Assembly (NCBI GenBank): GCA_963851085.1
Contig: CAWKNX010000024.1
Location: 62,001-126,000, forward strand
Reading direction: 5' to 3'
From: DATFVJ01 sp963851085
GTDB taxonomy: Bacteria; Actinomycetota; Actinomycetes; Streptosporangiales; Streptosporangiaceae
Length of the DNA: 64,000 nucleotides
The notes under the pieces are model-generated. The model saw only the letters and a list, made by a program, of their open reading frames with translations. It was not told where the DNA came from and ran no database searches. Of this stretch, positions 36,406 through 45,034 are shown in pieces; within the stretch, counting starts at the first letter, position 1, and every line of letters starts with the position of its first letter. Both the position numbers and the translations under genes were made by a program.

Positions 36406-36791
36406 GCGGTGATTCCTGATGCTCCGCTGCCCAGCCGTGGGACCTGACCAGGTGTCGTCAGCCAGGTGCCACGAGCGCGCGCCCTGCGCGACCAGTCCCT
36501 GGCCCGAGCGGCCGGCCGCACCGGCGCGGACGCCCCAGCGGGCCGCCGGGCCGTTCGGCCCGGCCGTTCGGCCCGGGAAGGCCTCTGACCTGGGTAAACG
36601 GATGTTGCTGCCGCCTTTCATATCGTTTCGTTGCGAAACTGGAATGTACAGCGGTAACATCACTGACGGCCAGGTGATGCTGTCCTGTTATCAGCACAGA
36701 GCTTGTAATAAGGCACGCGGAGCCTGGCGCCTGTATCTGGCGTCGTGGCCAAATATCGGGTGTCATGTCACCCCCTTTCATGGGAGGCAGC
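36406..36791. other. regulatory gap ahead of the redox pair
   Basis: 386 bp. The second half is AT-richer than the neighbours and holds the promoter and palindrome annotated below, giving an expected 5' leader of about 125 nt. A stem GTGATGCTG ... region near 36675 was seen but does not match a known riboswitch. Confidence 0.55.
36625..36660 (+). promoter_or_regulatory. candidate promoter with overlapping palindrome
   Basis: -35 TTGCGA (36631-36636), 18-bp spacer, -10 TAACAT (36655-36660). The perfect palindrome GTTTCG-TTG-CGAAAC (36625-36639) covers the -35, so a repressor bound there would block the redox operon downstream. Confidence 0.5.
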
Positions 36792-38369
36792 ATGTCAGCG
36801 AGGAGCGGCCAATTGCGGGATAGGCGGCAGGCTCGTCCGAAAAGGCACGTCAGCGCATCGCGTCTGATTCTTTCGATAACTGTGATCGTAGTATTCGCCG
36901 CAGGTACCGGGGCGGGCGACACCGAGACCGGTGAGCGAATGGCTGCCGCGGCGCAGCGGTTCCTTACCTTCTACTCGGGCGTTTTCGCGCTCGTGGCGCT
37001 CACCATGGCTGTTGCCGCTGGTCTTATCGCGACCGACCGTATCTTCATGTCTGTGGGAAACCGCATCGTCGCGCAGGCGGTGCACAGGGCGATCGCGTTC
37101 GTCTCTGTCGCGTTCCTGATTACTCACATTGCCATGGAGGTCGTGGTCGGAAAGTCCACGGCGATCGACTCTGTCGTGCCTTTTTTGTCGCGTGGCCGTA
37201 CGTTCTATGTGGGCATCGGTACCATCGCCTCTGACTTGATGATATTGCTTGTCGCAACCGGAATAGCGCGCAGGCGTTTCGCGGAGAAATCGAGCCCGTT
37301 TGTATGGCGGGTCCTTCATGGTTCCGCTTATTTGGCGTGGCCGCTGTCGATAGTGCACGGCCTGGCGGCGGGCCGTCCTGCAAAGCCATATGTGAGCTGG
37401 AGCTATGGGGCCTGCCTGATCGCCGTCGGCATCGCTCTCGTCGTGCGCAGTGTCGCGACCGTCCGCCCGCGCCAGGCGACCGCTCAGGCCTGGCCTGACA
37501 ACGCGGGCACGCCGGCGGCGGCCAGTGTCGCCGCGCAGGCCTACCTCCTGCACACCCAGCGTGCGGCGGCCGCGGCTGGACTGGCCGCTGGGCAACCGGC
37601 AGGCCTGGCAGCCATGTCGGCGGGGCAGACGATGCAGTGGCCGCGAGGGGGACCGTCGCATTGGTCGGCGGCCCCGGCGGCGGGCATGCCCGCTCTGCCC
37701 GCCCGGCCGGTGGCGCATACCCCGGCGCAGGGGATGCCGGTCGTGCCTGGGGCAGTGGCGCATACTCCGGCCGGGGGGATGCCGACCGCGGCAGGGATGG
37801 AGCACTACACGCCGGCGCAGGGTATGCCGGCCGTGCCCGGGGCCGTGGCGCATACTCCGGCGCAGGGGACGCCGGCCGCGGCCGCGGGAATGGAGCACAC
37901 TCCGGCGCGGGGGATGTCGGCCGGCACAGGGCCGCGTTATCACACTCCGGCCGGCGAGATGCCACCCACGCCACCGCTGGAGTACCAGTCACCCCCGGTG
38001 GGGGTGTGGCCCGTGGCCGACGCGCCAGCCCCGCCCGGGATGCACTCGCCCGGGATGCAGCAGTATTACTCCCCTGATTACTCCCCCGCGGGCGGGATGG
38101 CGCCCGCAGCAGGGACGCAGTACCAGAACCCCGCGGCGGGCCCGCCCGTCGCGCCCGGAGTGCATTACCAGACCGGGGTGCATTACGAAGATGAAGCGAA
38201 CTACCAGACTGGAGCGCACCTCCAGGATGGGGCGTACTACCAAGATCAGGCGGGCGGTAGGCCCGGCGGCCCTGACCGGCAGCCCGCACAGGAATACGAG
38301 GCAGTCCCCTACCAGGTGCAGGCGCTCTATCCGGCGCCGGACGACCAGGCCGGATGGCCCGCCAGATGA
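36792..38369 (+). CDS. ferric-reductase-like bis-heme membrane protein with Pro-rich tail
   Basis: 525 residues. The first 215 residues hold about six membrane helices. Two of them carry spaced histidine pairs, HRAIAFVSVAFLITH and LHGSAYLAWPLSIVH (13 residues between each pair), the pattern that ligates two b-type hemes in ferric-reductase/NOX-type domains. The other 310 residues form a cytosolic low-complexity tail with repeats such as AHTPAQGMP and Tyr-rich elements (HYQTGVHYEDEANYQ). I chose ATG 36792 (GGGAGG 5 nt upstream). The stop overlaps the next gene's ATG (ATGA), so the flavin/Fe-S protein is its likely electron donor. Confidence 0.82.
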   Translation: MSARSGQLRDRRQARPKRHVSASRLILSITVIVVFAAGTGAGDTETGERMAAAAQRFLTFYSGVFALVALTMAVAAGLIATDRIFMSVGNRIVAQAVHRAIAFVSVAFLITHIAMEVVVGKSTAIDSVVPFLSRGRTFYVGIGTIASDLMILLVATGIARRRFAEKSSPFVWRVLHGSAYLAWPLSIVHGLAAGRPAKPYVSWSYGACLIAVGIALVVRSVATVRPRQATAQAWPDNAGTPAAASVAAQAYLLHTQRAAAAAGLAAGQPAGLAAMSAGQTMQWPRGGPSHWSAAPAAGMPALPARPVAHTPAQGMPVVPGAVAHTPAGGMPTAAGMEHYTPAQGMPAVPGAVAHTPAQGTPAAAAGMEHTPARGMSAGTGPRYHTPAGEMPPTPPLEYQSPPVGVWPVADAPAPPGMHSPGMQQYYSPDYSPAGGMAPAAGTQYQNPAAGPPVAPGVHYQTGVHYEDEANYQTGAHLQDGAYYQDQAGGRPGGPDRQPAQEYEAVPYQVQALYPAPDDQAGWPAR

Positions 38370-39928
38370 TGAAGACACGTTTGGCGGCAGAGGTCGTCCA
38401 GATTGGGACGCCGCGCCTGACCGCCGGGCTCGACCGCACATTCAGGCTGGATCTGGCCGCTCATCTGGAGGTGCATGGGCCGTTCCCCCGGCTGACCCTC
38501 AGGCAACTGATGACTATGGCCGAGCGGGTCGACCTCCGAGGGCGGGGCGGAGCCGCATTCCCGCTCGCCCGAAAGATGAGGGCCGTCTATGAGTCCTCGA
38601 ACACCGACAAGTCGAGGACGGTCATTCTCGTCAATGCCGCCGAGGGTGAGCCGGCCAGCGCCAAGGACACCATGCTCCTCATCCGGGCGCCGCACCTCGT
38701 GCTAGGTGGCGCGCTCCTCGCGGGACGCGCGCTCCGTGCCAGGGAGATCGTCGTGGGAGTGGCGAGCGGCTCACCGGCCGCGAAGTCAGTTCTCGCTGCT
38801 GCCGGTGAGGCGGGCCTGAAGAGGCAGTTGCGGGTGGTCGAGGTACCGGAGCGGTTCATCTCCGGCGAGGGTGGTGCACTCGTCAACGCGGTCAACGGCC
38901 GGATCCCGGTGCCGCCGGGGCGCAAGACCCGGGCGAGCAGCCGCGGTGTGGACGGCCTGCCGACCCTGCTGTCGAACGCCGAGACGTTCGCGCAACTGGC
39001 GATGCTGGCGCTGCTTGGCCCCGAGGAGTACGGCAGGGCGGGACCAGAAGGCGAGCCGGGCACGATCCTGCTGACCGTGGGAGGTTCAGCTAGGAAACCT
39101 GCGATCGTCGAGACGCCGGCCGGAGTGCCGCTCGGTGCCATTCTCGATATCTGTGAGGCCACTCTCGGCGAGGGAGTGCTTGTCGGCGGTTATCACGGCA
39201 TGTGGCTGCCGCCCGCTGTGGCGGCGACCGTCGGCGTGTCGCGGGTGAGCATGGCCGACGCCGGCGGAGTGCTCGGTGCGGGCATTGTCGCGCCGCTTGG
39301 CGACGGGACCTGCCCCCTCGGTGAGGTCGCCCGGGTAGTGAGCTATCTCGCCGGAGAGTCAGCGGGGCAGTGCGGGCCGTGCAAGCTCGGGTTGCCCGGG
39401 GTGGCGCGGGCGCTGACAGCGCTGGCCGACGGCTCAGGCGGGATGGACGCGCTTGAAACCGCACGCCGGTCCGCCAACGCGGTGCGCGGCAGGGGCGCCT
39501 GCGCCCACCCGGACGGCACTTCGCGGTTCGGCCTCTCCGCGCTGAGCGTGTTCACCGATGATGTCGCGGCCCATGTGTTCCACGGGTCCTGCGGGCGGCC
39601 GGTCCGCAATGTCCTGCCGCTGGAATCGGAGCGGGACCAGCCACGGCTCCAGGTCGACTGGACCCGGTGCGAGGGCCACGGTCTCTGCGCACAACTGGTA
39701 CCCGAACTCATCCATCTCGATCGCAACGGGTATCCGGTTTTCCTGGATTCCCCGGTGCCGTTCTGGTTGCGGCGCGAGGCACAGCAGGCGGTCGAGATGT
39801 GCCCGGCACTTGCGCTCCGCCTGGCCCAGCCCCCGAGCCCATCGGCGGAGCAGTCAGCCAAGCCGATCCTGACCATTGACCGTTCCGCGCCAACCATGCT
39901 CCAGCTGCCGGCCGGGAAGGACGATTAG
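38366..39928 (+). CDS. NuoF-like FMN/Fe-S protein fused to a C-terminal ferredoxin
   Basis: 520 residues. The NuoF-type core has GRGGAAFPLARKM (about 50-62) and NAAEGEPASAKD (about 87), which bind NAD(H) and FMN, an SLBB-like region, and the 4Fe-4S motif ESAGQCGPCKLG ... RGACAHP (about 330-375). Residues 430-485 are a ferredoxin with CEGHGLC and a later EMCPALAL cysteine, likely a 3Fe-4S or 4Fe-4S cluster. No other complex I subunits are nearby. Coupling by ATGA to the bis-heme protein suggests an NAD(P)H-to-heme electron path. Partner direction and terminal acceptor are inferred. Confidence 0.85.
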   Translation: MMKTRLAAEVVQIGTPRLTAGLDRTFRLDLAAHLEVHGPFPRLTLRQLMTMAERVDLRGRGGAAFPLARKMRAVYESSNTDKSRTVILVNAAEGEPASAKDTMLLIRAPHLVLGGALLAGRALRAREIVVGVASGSPAAKSVLAAAGEAGLKRQLRVVEVPERFISGEGGALVNAVNGRIPVPPGRKTRASSRGVDGLPTLLSNAETFAQLAMLALLGPEEYGRAGPEGEPGTILLTVGGSARKPAIVETPAGVPLGAILDICEATLGEGVLVGGYHGMWLPPAVAATVGVSRVSMADAGGVLGAGIVAPLGDGTCPLGEVARVVSYLAGESAGQCGPCKLGLPGVARALTALADGSGGMDALETARRSANAVRGRGACAHPDGTSRFGLSALSVFTDDVAAHVFHGSCGRPVRNVLPLESERDQPRLQVDWTRCEGHGLCAQLVPELIHLDRNGYPVFLDSPVPFWLRREAQQAVEMCPALALRLAQPPSPSAEQSAKPILTIDRSAPTMLQLPAGKDD

Positions 39929-39950
39929 ACGCCCTGCCCGGCCGGCCATC

Positions 39951-39984
39951 CGCGTCTACCAGCGATGCGCGTCTACCAGCGATG
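39951..39984. repeat. 17-bp tandem duplication over a stop codon
   Basis: CGCGTCTACCAGCGATG is present twice without gap. Read leftward, each copy encodes HRW-stop, the C-terminus of the AMIN-like gene; the gene ends in the right-hand copy. Confidence 0.85.
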
Positions 39985-40524
39985 CGCGACGTCGATCACG
40001 AGGCGAGTGTGGCTACCTGGGCCGTTCAGGACGAGGACACGGAACGGTAGCTTGGCCCGCACGCCGAGGCCGATCGACGTAATTCCCTCGAACGAGCCAG
40101 CCCCTACGACCTGCCGGAATGTACGGAAGCCGGTCACGTTCACCAGATGCTTGCTGCTGATAGGAAAGCCGGATGCAATCGGGGCGAGGATGGTGATCCG
40201 CAGCTTCGCGCCGCCGAGCACCTTGATAACCTTGCCGGATGGGTCCTGGATGATCTTCGATACATATTGGACTCGGTAGCCCGCCTTCGGGCCCTTGCCA
40301 AGTTCGATCACCAGCCGGTCGAAGCAGGCATGCTCCCCGGCCCGGACGTGCTGAACCCGCGTCTGGACCATCGACCCCGCGCTCTTGGCCTTGCTGCCCC
40401 AGTGAATCCCGCAGAACGCCGCCTTGGATGGCGCCGCTGGCGCCGCCGTCGTCGCCCCGGCGGCGGTGCCCAGCATCGCCACCGCGAGGATCGCGCCCAT
40501 TAGGGCTATGACGAGTCTTTTCAA
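39973..40524 (-). CDS. secreted AMIN-like domain protein
   Basis: 183 residues with a signal peptide (KRLVIALMGAILAVAMLGTAAGATT). The mature part fits the actinobacterial AMIN-like family: HACFDRLVIELGKGPKAGYRVQYVSKI, a central GGAKLRITILAP strand and SHTRLVIDVAHRW at the end. Such domains are thought to bind cell-wall polymers. It is convergent with the NuoF-like gene. Upstream there is decayed sequence, so it is the last intact gene before the degenerated block. Confidence 0.8.
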   Translation of the reverse strand: MKRLVIALMGAILAVAMLGTAAGATTAAPAAPSKAAFCGIHWGSKAKSAGSMVQTRVQHVRAGEHACFDRLVIELGKGPKAGYRVQYVSKIIQDPSGKVIKVLGGAKLRITILAPIASGFPISSKHLVNVTGFRTFRQVVGAGSFEGITSIGLGVRAKLPFRVLVLNGPGSHTRLVIDVAHRW

Positions 40525-41498
40525 GGTCCGTGGCCCGATTCGGCGACAGCAGATGGCCTAGTGCAAACCGACGGGTGCCACCTGCTACTTCGTCGTCAAT
40601 GCCCTCTGGAACTGGCACTCCAGCCCAATCATCGGCGTATCCCGGCGTGTGCGCGCCGGGATACGCCGACCGTCCGGCAACAGGTGCCATTGAGCCGTGG
40701 ACGGAGTCGAACCGTCGGCCTCATCCTTATCAGGGACGCGCTCTATATGAGATCTCCGTTCGCGCTGCGGGGATCAAGTATCGGCTGAGCGGCCACCCTG
40801 TGAACGCCTGGTTCACGTCCACGGGAGTGGTGTTGCTGACGGGAGCCGACACGATGGTTGTTGGCCCGGGCGCCACCAACCTCAGGCTCCGCCAGACCTA
40901 GCGCAACTGCGCAGCTGACAGTCATGGGCAGGGGCGGGGTAACCGGCTGGCCTCCGGAGCTGTCGCGGATGTCCACGTACCACCGACCGCCAATTCGGCT
41001 CGCGGCGAGCCAGTCCACGCCGGTCGGGCCGTCCGGCGACATCGGGGTGCTGTTTGCGCCGATCTCGACTCGTGCGTTGACTTTGAACAGGACTGTCGCC
41101 CTGGCCTTCCCCGCCGGTCGCACGGACACGATCCGCAGTGAGGTGACGGTGAACTTAGGCGTTTCATCGCGGTGAGGAAGCAGTTGCGCGGTGCCGGGGG
41201 AGCGTCTGCGCGACGGCCTGCACGTCGTTTGCGGCAAGAGCGGACCAGAACGCGCGGACAGCTCGCTCGGCGGCGGCTGCCTGGGGCGGCGAAGGGTGCC
41301 CGATGCGGGCGGCGGGCTGGGCAACCTGCCGCCGCTGTCAGAGAAGGCGCCGCTTTTCGCGAATTGGGACATGCTGAGGACGGCGGAGGTCGGCGGGACC
41401 GAAACCCGAACCGGCACGCCGAAATCGTCCCTGGTCGGCGTCGCAAGCACCGCGCAGGACGTTGGGGACATGACGATCCGGGGTACCCGGCTACCCGG
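40525..41498. other. decayed region with gene and tRNA fragments
   Basis: No intact gene. Leftward fragments encode KFTVTSLRIVSVRPAGKARA ... GGRWYVDIRDSSG (40960-41165; like the C-terminal fold of MTB12-type secreted proteins) and DFGVPVRVSVPPTSAV (41345-41430; the tail of LppX-like lipoproteins). Between 40693 and 40747 there is a tRNA-like remnant. Confidence 0.5.
40693..40747 (-). pseudogene. 3' part of a tRNA-Ile(GAT)
   Basis: On the reverse strand an anticodon arm with loop CTGATAA (anticodon GAT; stem CGTCC/GGATG), a variable loop and a perfect T-arm (GACGG-TTCGACT-CCGTC) occur in the right order and spacing. No matching 5' acceptor or D-arm is found, so this is a partial gene, possibly an attachment-site scar. 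Confidence 0.55.
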
Positions 41499-41722
41499 GT
41501 GACCGGCTACCGGGTCACCATCGATCCGGCGAAGGCCGCCGCCCGTGTCCGGCAGGGGGGCGCGGCCTTCGGGGCATTCGTCAAGGCGCTCGGCGTGCGG
41601 ACGCTGCCCGCCGACGTCTGGGTCGACGGGCAAGGGCTGGTGCGCCATATCACGATCACCCTGTCGGTGCCCGCGGCCTCGGGCGCGCCGGCTGGTGCCC
41701 GGGTCAGCGCTTATGTCATTAG
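41499..41722 (+). pseudogene. LppX/DUF1396-like lipoprotein fragment
   Basis: About 74 codons, VTGYRVTIDPAKAAARV ... LPADVWVDGQGLVRHITITLSVPA, match the lipid-binding lipoprotein family (LppX/LprG-like) near its C-terminal third. It lacks the signal peptide, lipobox and the end. The missing tail motif DFGVPV-VSVPP is present nearby but on the opposite strand (41345-41430), pointing to inversion or to two decayed copies. Confidence 0.6.
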
Positions 41723-41754
41723 AGCTGGCTGTGTAGCGGGGTCATCGGCTTCGG

Positions 41755-43227
41755 CTAGCGGGCGGTCAGCGGTGTCGGGGCTGTCGCGGGTCCGGTCGCC
41801 GGGGCCGGGGCGGCGCCGCCGGACGCTGCGGCAGCGCTGTGAGTGCCGCCGGTGACGGCTAGGCCGCCGGTGGGGGCGTACATGGCTAGATCGAAGGTGG
41901 AGCCGGTGGGGGCGTTGGCGACCGCGATGACGGGGTAGGCGTTGCCGCCGGCCAGCACCGAGGTGGAGATGTAGTCGCCGAACATGCGGCCTTGTGAGGT
42001 GTTCGGCAGCCAGGACAGCGTCATCGGGCCGGCGAGCTGGGTCGGTGCGCTCCAGCTTTTGCCTCCGTTCACCGAGGAGATGAACCCGACGTCGAGCTGG
42101 CAGGTCGACGCCGAGCACGACGCGGCCGGGTAGTAGTAGTAGGTCAGGCCGATGCGGGCGCTGGCGCCGGAGGTGGAGCGGTCGACGGCGAGGCCCGGAA
42201 TGAAGTGGTCGACGGTGCTGGTGGTGGCGTCGATGGGTATCCGGGTCGGTGCGGCCCAGGTGGTTTCGCTGGTGGACTTGGCGATCACGATGTCGTTGCT
42301 GGGGCAGCCGGACCGGAACCGGCAGTCGGCCCACGCCACGTAAACGGTGCCGGCGGCGTCTACTTCTGCCGAGGGCAGCGGCGACTCGCGCAGCGACCCG
42401 GCCACGGTGTGGTGGCTGATGCTGGAGACCAGCACCGTGGAGTTCCAGGAGGTGCCGCCGTTGGTGGTGCGGAATGAGCGGATCGTGCCGGCGAGGGACT
42501 CGTAAGGGACCAGCACGTCACCGTTGGGCAGGGCGACGGGTTGCCCGCCCAGGCCGGTGTGGCTGCCGCCCGGTGCCAGCGCCGCGCCCCAGTTGGCGCC
42601 CCCGTCGGTGGAGGTCCGCATCCGGATCGAGTCACCTGAGCCGGTGATGTCGTACTCGGTGTAACAGTTGCCGTAGTGCGGGCTGGTGGCGGTGTCGTCG
42701 CAGACGATCCAGTTCTTGTCGTTGGACCCGGTCGCGGCCGTTACCGGGTTGTTCCAGGTCAGGCCGCCGTCGGTGGAGCGGCTGGTCAGCACGTCCACCG
42801 TCGAGCCGCTGATGCCCAGCGAGGAAATCAGCCACACGTTGTGCTTAGCGTCGTAGGCCACCGAGGCGTCGCTGGCCTGCCTGAAAGAGCCGCCGCCGTT
42901 GGCGGTGATGCCGGGCAGGTAGCCGCGGGTCCAGGTGGCGCCGCCGTCGGTGGAGGTGGCCCAGCCGATGTTGGAAGCGCCTCCGCCGGACACCCGGCCG
43001 ACCTGGAACGCCGAGACGATCGTGGAACCGAATACGAACGTGTCGGGTTCGACTTCGGTGTTGTGCTGGGCCTGCGCGTCGGAATAGATGTCGTGACTTA
43101 CCTGGGTCACCGTCACATTAGCGTGCGCCGTCGTGCTCGTCAGCAGAACGAGAGCGAGGGCCGTCGGCCCGGCTAACCAGGTGATACGGGCGGATCGCGC
43201 CCGCACGACAGATCGCAGTGGATGCAT
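41755..43227 (-). CDS. secreted sialidase/BNR-repeat beta-propeller protein
   Basis: 490 residues with a signal peptide ending near TAHA (residue 36). Five Asp-boxes or variants (STDGGATW, STDGGLTW, STDGGANW, TTNGGTSW, SVNGGKSW) mark a six-bladed propeller as in exo-alpha-sialidases. The catalytic Arg triad and Tyr/Glu pair of true sialidases could not be placed, so another glycan or a binding role is possible. A Pro/Ala/Thr tail of about 40 residues follows. No neighbours indicate a pathway; AT-richer promoter region 43228-43440 lies upstream. Confidence 0.78.
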   Translation of the reverse strand: MHPLRSVVRARSARITWLAGPTALALVLLTSTTAHANVTVTQVSHDIYSDAQAQHNTEVEPDTFVFGSTIVSAFQVGRVSGGGASNIGWATSTDGGATWTRGYLPGITANGGGSFRQASDASVAYDAKHNVWLISSLGISGSTVDVLTSRSTDGGLTWNNPVTAATGSNDKNWIVCDDTATSPHYGNCYTEYDITGSGDSIRMRTSTDGGANWGAALAPGGSHTGLGGQPVALPNGDVLVPYESLAGTIRSFRTTNGGTSWNSTVLVSSISHHTVAGSLRESPLPSAEVDAAGTVYVAWADCRFRSGCPSNDIVIAKSTSETTWAAPTRIPIDATTSTVDHFIPGLAVDRSTSGASARIGLTYYYYPAASCSASTCQLDVGFISSVNGGKSWSAPTQLAGPMTLSWLPNTSQGRMFGDYISTSVLAGGNAYPVIAVANAPTGSTFDLAMYAPTGGLAVTGGTHSAAAASGGAAPAPATGPATAPTPLTAR

Positions 43228-43445
43228 GGTGGCATCACCTTTCCGTGAGTTGCCGGTGGTGATCGGCGTGGACCCAATCGATCTATCGAGACGGATACAT
43301 CGAGTTCAGTATGGCGAAGTCTAATATTTCCGGACGCCACGCGAAACTGATGTATGAGCGCTGCAATTACGGTCGATTCCGGCGAGCTTGCCAATGCCGG
43401 TTCGTGATCCCGCTGCAGAAAACGCCTGGTCAGACAACGAGGTCG

Positions 43446-43622
43446 TCATACAGGGTCGACGCTGAATCGCTGTCCTCTACCCGGTTCTCCGACCGTGACG
43501 AATGACAGCAGGGGCTGCGAACCGATCAGACGCGTGGCGAGCGTCGGCGGCAGCCGGATCTTGAACGAGCGCGAGGCGACGTCGGTATCCAGGACGACCG
43601 CGCGCAGTCTCGGCTCAGGCAA
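43446..43622 (-). pseudogene. truncated VapC-type PIN toxin
   Basis: The frame begins in the end of the antitoxin gene and encodes RAVVLDTDVASRSFKIRLPP ... LLSFVTVGE, the first about 40 residues of a VapC PIN domain with its first metal-binding Asp. It then runs into unrelated sequence (GRGQRFSVDPV), whose complement is a piece of a toxin like that at 44314. The catalytic acidic residues further on are missing, so it is dead. Confidence 0.7.
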
Positions 43623-43821
43623 GCTCGGCGTGGCGCGACTCGGCGACGAAAGCGAGGAACTCATCCAGTTCTTCGTCGGTCTCGAACGCGTCGCAGCGCA
43701 GTTCGTCCACAGATCGGATCGGGTGCGCACCGGGCGTCTGCCTGATCAGATCCTCAAGCGGCACCAGGTCCGTATCGGCCTGGCACTCAGGATGTTCGGC
43801 GCTTATGCTCGTCCGGATCAC
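43615..43821 (-). CDS. VapB-like antitoxin of a truncated vapBC pair
   Basis: 68 residues, acidic: LVPLEDLIRQTPGAHPIRSVDELRCDAFETDEELDEFLAFVAESRHAELA. The composition and position, overlapping the start of a PIN-domain frame, fit an antitoxin of actinobacterial vapBC modules. No clear DNA-binding fold in the first 20 residues, unlike AbrB or RHH types. The toxin is truncated, so the antitoxin is an orphan that could still neutralise related toxins. Not experimentally known. Confidence 0.6.
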   Translation of the reverse strand: MIRTSISAEHPECQADTDLVPLEDLIRQTPGAHPIRSVDELRCDAFETDEELDEFLAFVAESRHAELA

Positions 43822-44055
43822 CTCCGTTGCATTCCTTCAGTGTCCATCCTGATGGCCCTGACACAGCCAGTGTGCGTCTACTCGCCCTTGATGGAGATCA
43901 CTACGGGTGTCTGATGTCCATGCCGCTCTGCATCCAAGCTCCAGCGTGCCCTATCCTTGACATCTGGCGCGACGTCCACAGCCACCGGACTGGGCGGCCG
44001 CACCGCTGTGCAGCGTGATCGCGCAGGCCCTGACCAGAAAAGGCCCTGGTCAGAC

Positions 44056-44107
44056 AACTGAAGACGGGCGCTCGTAGCTCAACGGATAGAGCATCTGACT
44101 ACGGATC
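44056..44107 (+). pseudogene. 5' half of tRNA-Arg(ACG), duplicated copy
   Basis: 52 nt identical to 45023-45074: 12 nt of leader plus the first 40 nt of tRNA-Arg, ending just after the anticodon loop. The 3' half is absent. The upstream promoter block (TTGACATCTGGC at 43957) is also a copy of that at 44928, so this is the stump of a tandem duplication with a period of about 967-971 bp. Confidence 0.85.
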
Positions 44108-44313
44108 GTTTCGCGCTCCTCGCTGTGCTGACCTGCAAAGGCCAATGTAACGGCCGACCGCTGTGCACCGAATCAGACGCTCAAAGATTCCGGCTTTCTA
44201 GCGTCATTCTCCGGTGCGCTCGACGTGGTCTTGGTGTCTGCCGGAACGCGGCCCGTTCGGTCGACCTAGTTGACAAGACGCGCAGAATCGGGTGCCCGGT
44301 CTAGAGTCTGGGC

Positions 44314-44598
44314 GTGCTCCCTTCGTTGTGGGTCGCTCAACTGATCATCAGTGAAGCCACGGCGCAGAAGCTGTCAGCTAAGCACGGGCTCGACTGGCGG
44401 GAAGTTCGTGACGCGATCGTGTGCGTGCGTGACCTGCCGTACACATGGCATGACCATCCTGAACGAGGACGGCGCGCGATGGTCGAGGTCGCCATCCAGG
44501 GTCGACGCTGTGTTGCTGTCCTCTACCCGGTTGGCACATCGCAAGAAGATGTGTTCGCCCTCGGGAGTGCGTACCCAAGGTCAGGAGGGGCATCATGA
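44314..44598 (+). CDS. BrnT/RelE-like toxin of a toxin-first module
   Basis: 94 residues: ISEATAQKLSAKHGLDWREVRDAIVCVRDLPYTWHDHPERGRRAMVEVAIQGRRCVAVLYPV. The length, the fold-like strand order and the pairing with a small acidic downstream partner fit BrnT or DUF4258-like RNase toxins. It begins at a GTG placed 7 nt after a TAGAGT -10-like hexamer, so the mRNA is probably leaderless. It overlaps the next gene by ATGA. A broken copy of its C-terminal part lies at 43441-43486 with a stop codon in GRR-stop-IAVLYPV. Confidence 0.62.
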   Translation: MLPSLWVAQLIISEATAQKLSAKHGLDWREVRDAIVCVRDLPYTWHDHPERGRRAMVEVAIQGRRCVAVLYPVGTSQEDVFALGSAYPRSGGAS

Positions 44599-44816
44599 TA
44601 GGTGTGAAAGCCGAAGAGGCTGAACGCTTCTACGAGGAAGACGAGGACCCGAAGGAGGTCTTCGCCGTCTTCGATGCTGCCGAGAAGGGCCGTACAGCGC
44701 CGCCACAGGGCAAGCACCCCTCGCCGCACTGGACTGAGAAGCTGCGGCATGAGATCGCATCCGTGCTGCTGCGCATCGCGAAGGTCATTGAGCCGTCCCA
44801 CATGAGGGTTCGCTGA
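44595..44816 (+). CDS. acidic antitoxin partner of the 44314 toxin
   Basis: 73 residues. The N-terminus is acidic (AEEAERFYEEDEDPKEVFAVFDAAEKG), which suits toxin binding; the C-terminus is basic and helical (EKLRHEIASVLLRIAKVIE). Its ATG overlaps the toxin stop, showing one transcript with toxin first, as in brnTA and higBA. No named antitoxin family is recognised. It is upstream of the intact tRNA-Arg gene. Confidence 0.6.
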   Translation: MIGVKAEEAERFYEEDEDPKEVFAVFDAAEKGRTAPPQGKHPSPHWTEKLRHEIASVLLRIAKVIEPSHMRVR

Positions 44817-45034
44817 GCGAGACGACGTCGGCTGCCGAGACCAGCGCTCGCGGTGTCTGCTTTGGCAGGCTCCGCGTGGCGGGATGTTGCCTCCCGCCAA
44901 CCCGAGCGCACCCGGTGTGCCCTATTCTTGACATCTGGCCTGACCCATCGACCACGGCTTCGCGGCGTCACGACGCTGTGCGGGTACCCGCTGGTTGTTG
45001 TGGACAGCAACCGCAGTTAGAAAACTGAAGACGG

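Noticed and set aside
40743..41648. Leftward 301-codon open frame as one gene
   Set aside because: Only two short parts look like protein families; the rest is Pro/Arg-rich out-of-frame sequence, so it was treated as decayed.
44270..44307. TTGACA plus TAGAGT as a standard promoter for the toxin gene
   Set aside because: The spacing of 26 bp is too long; only the -10-like TAGAGT is used in the leaderless interpretation.
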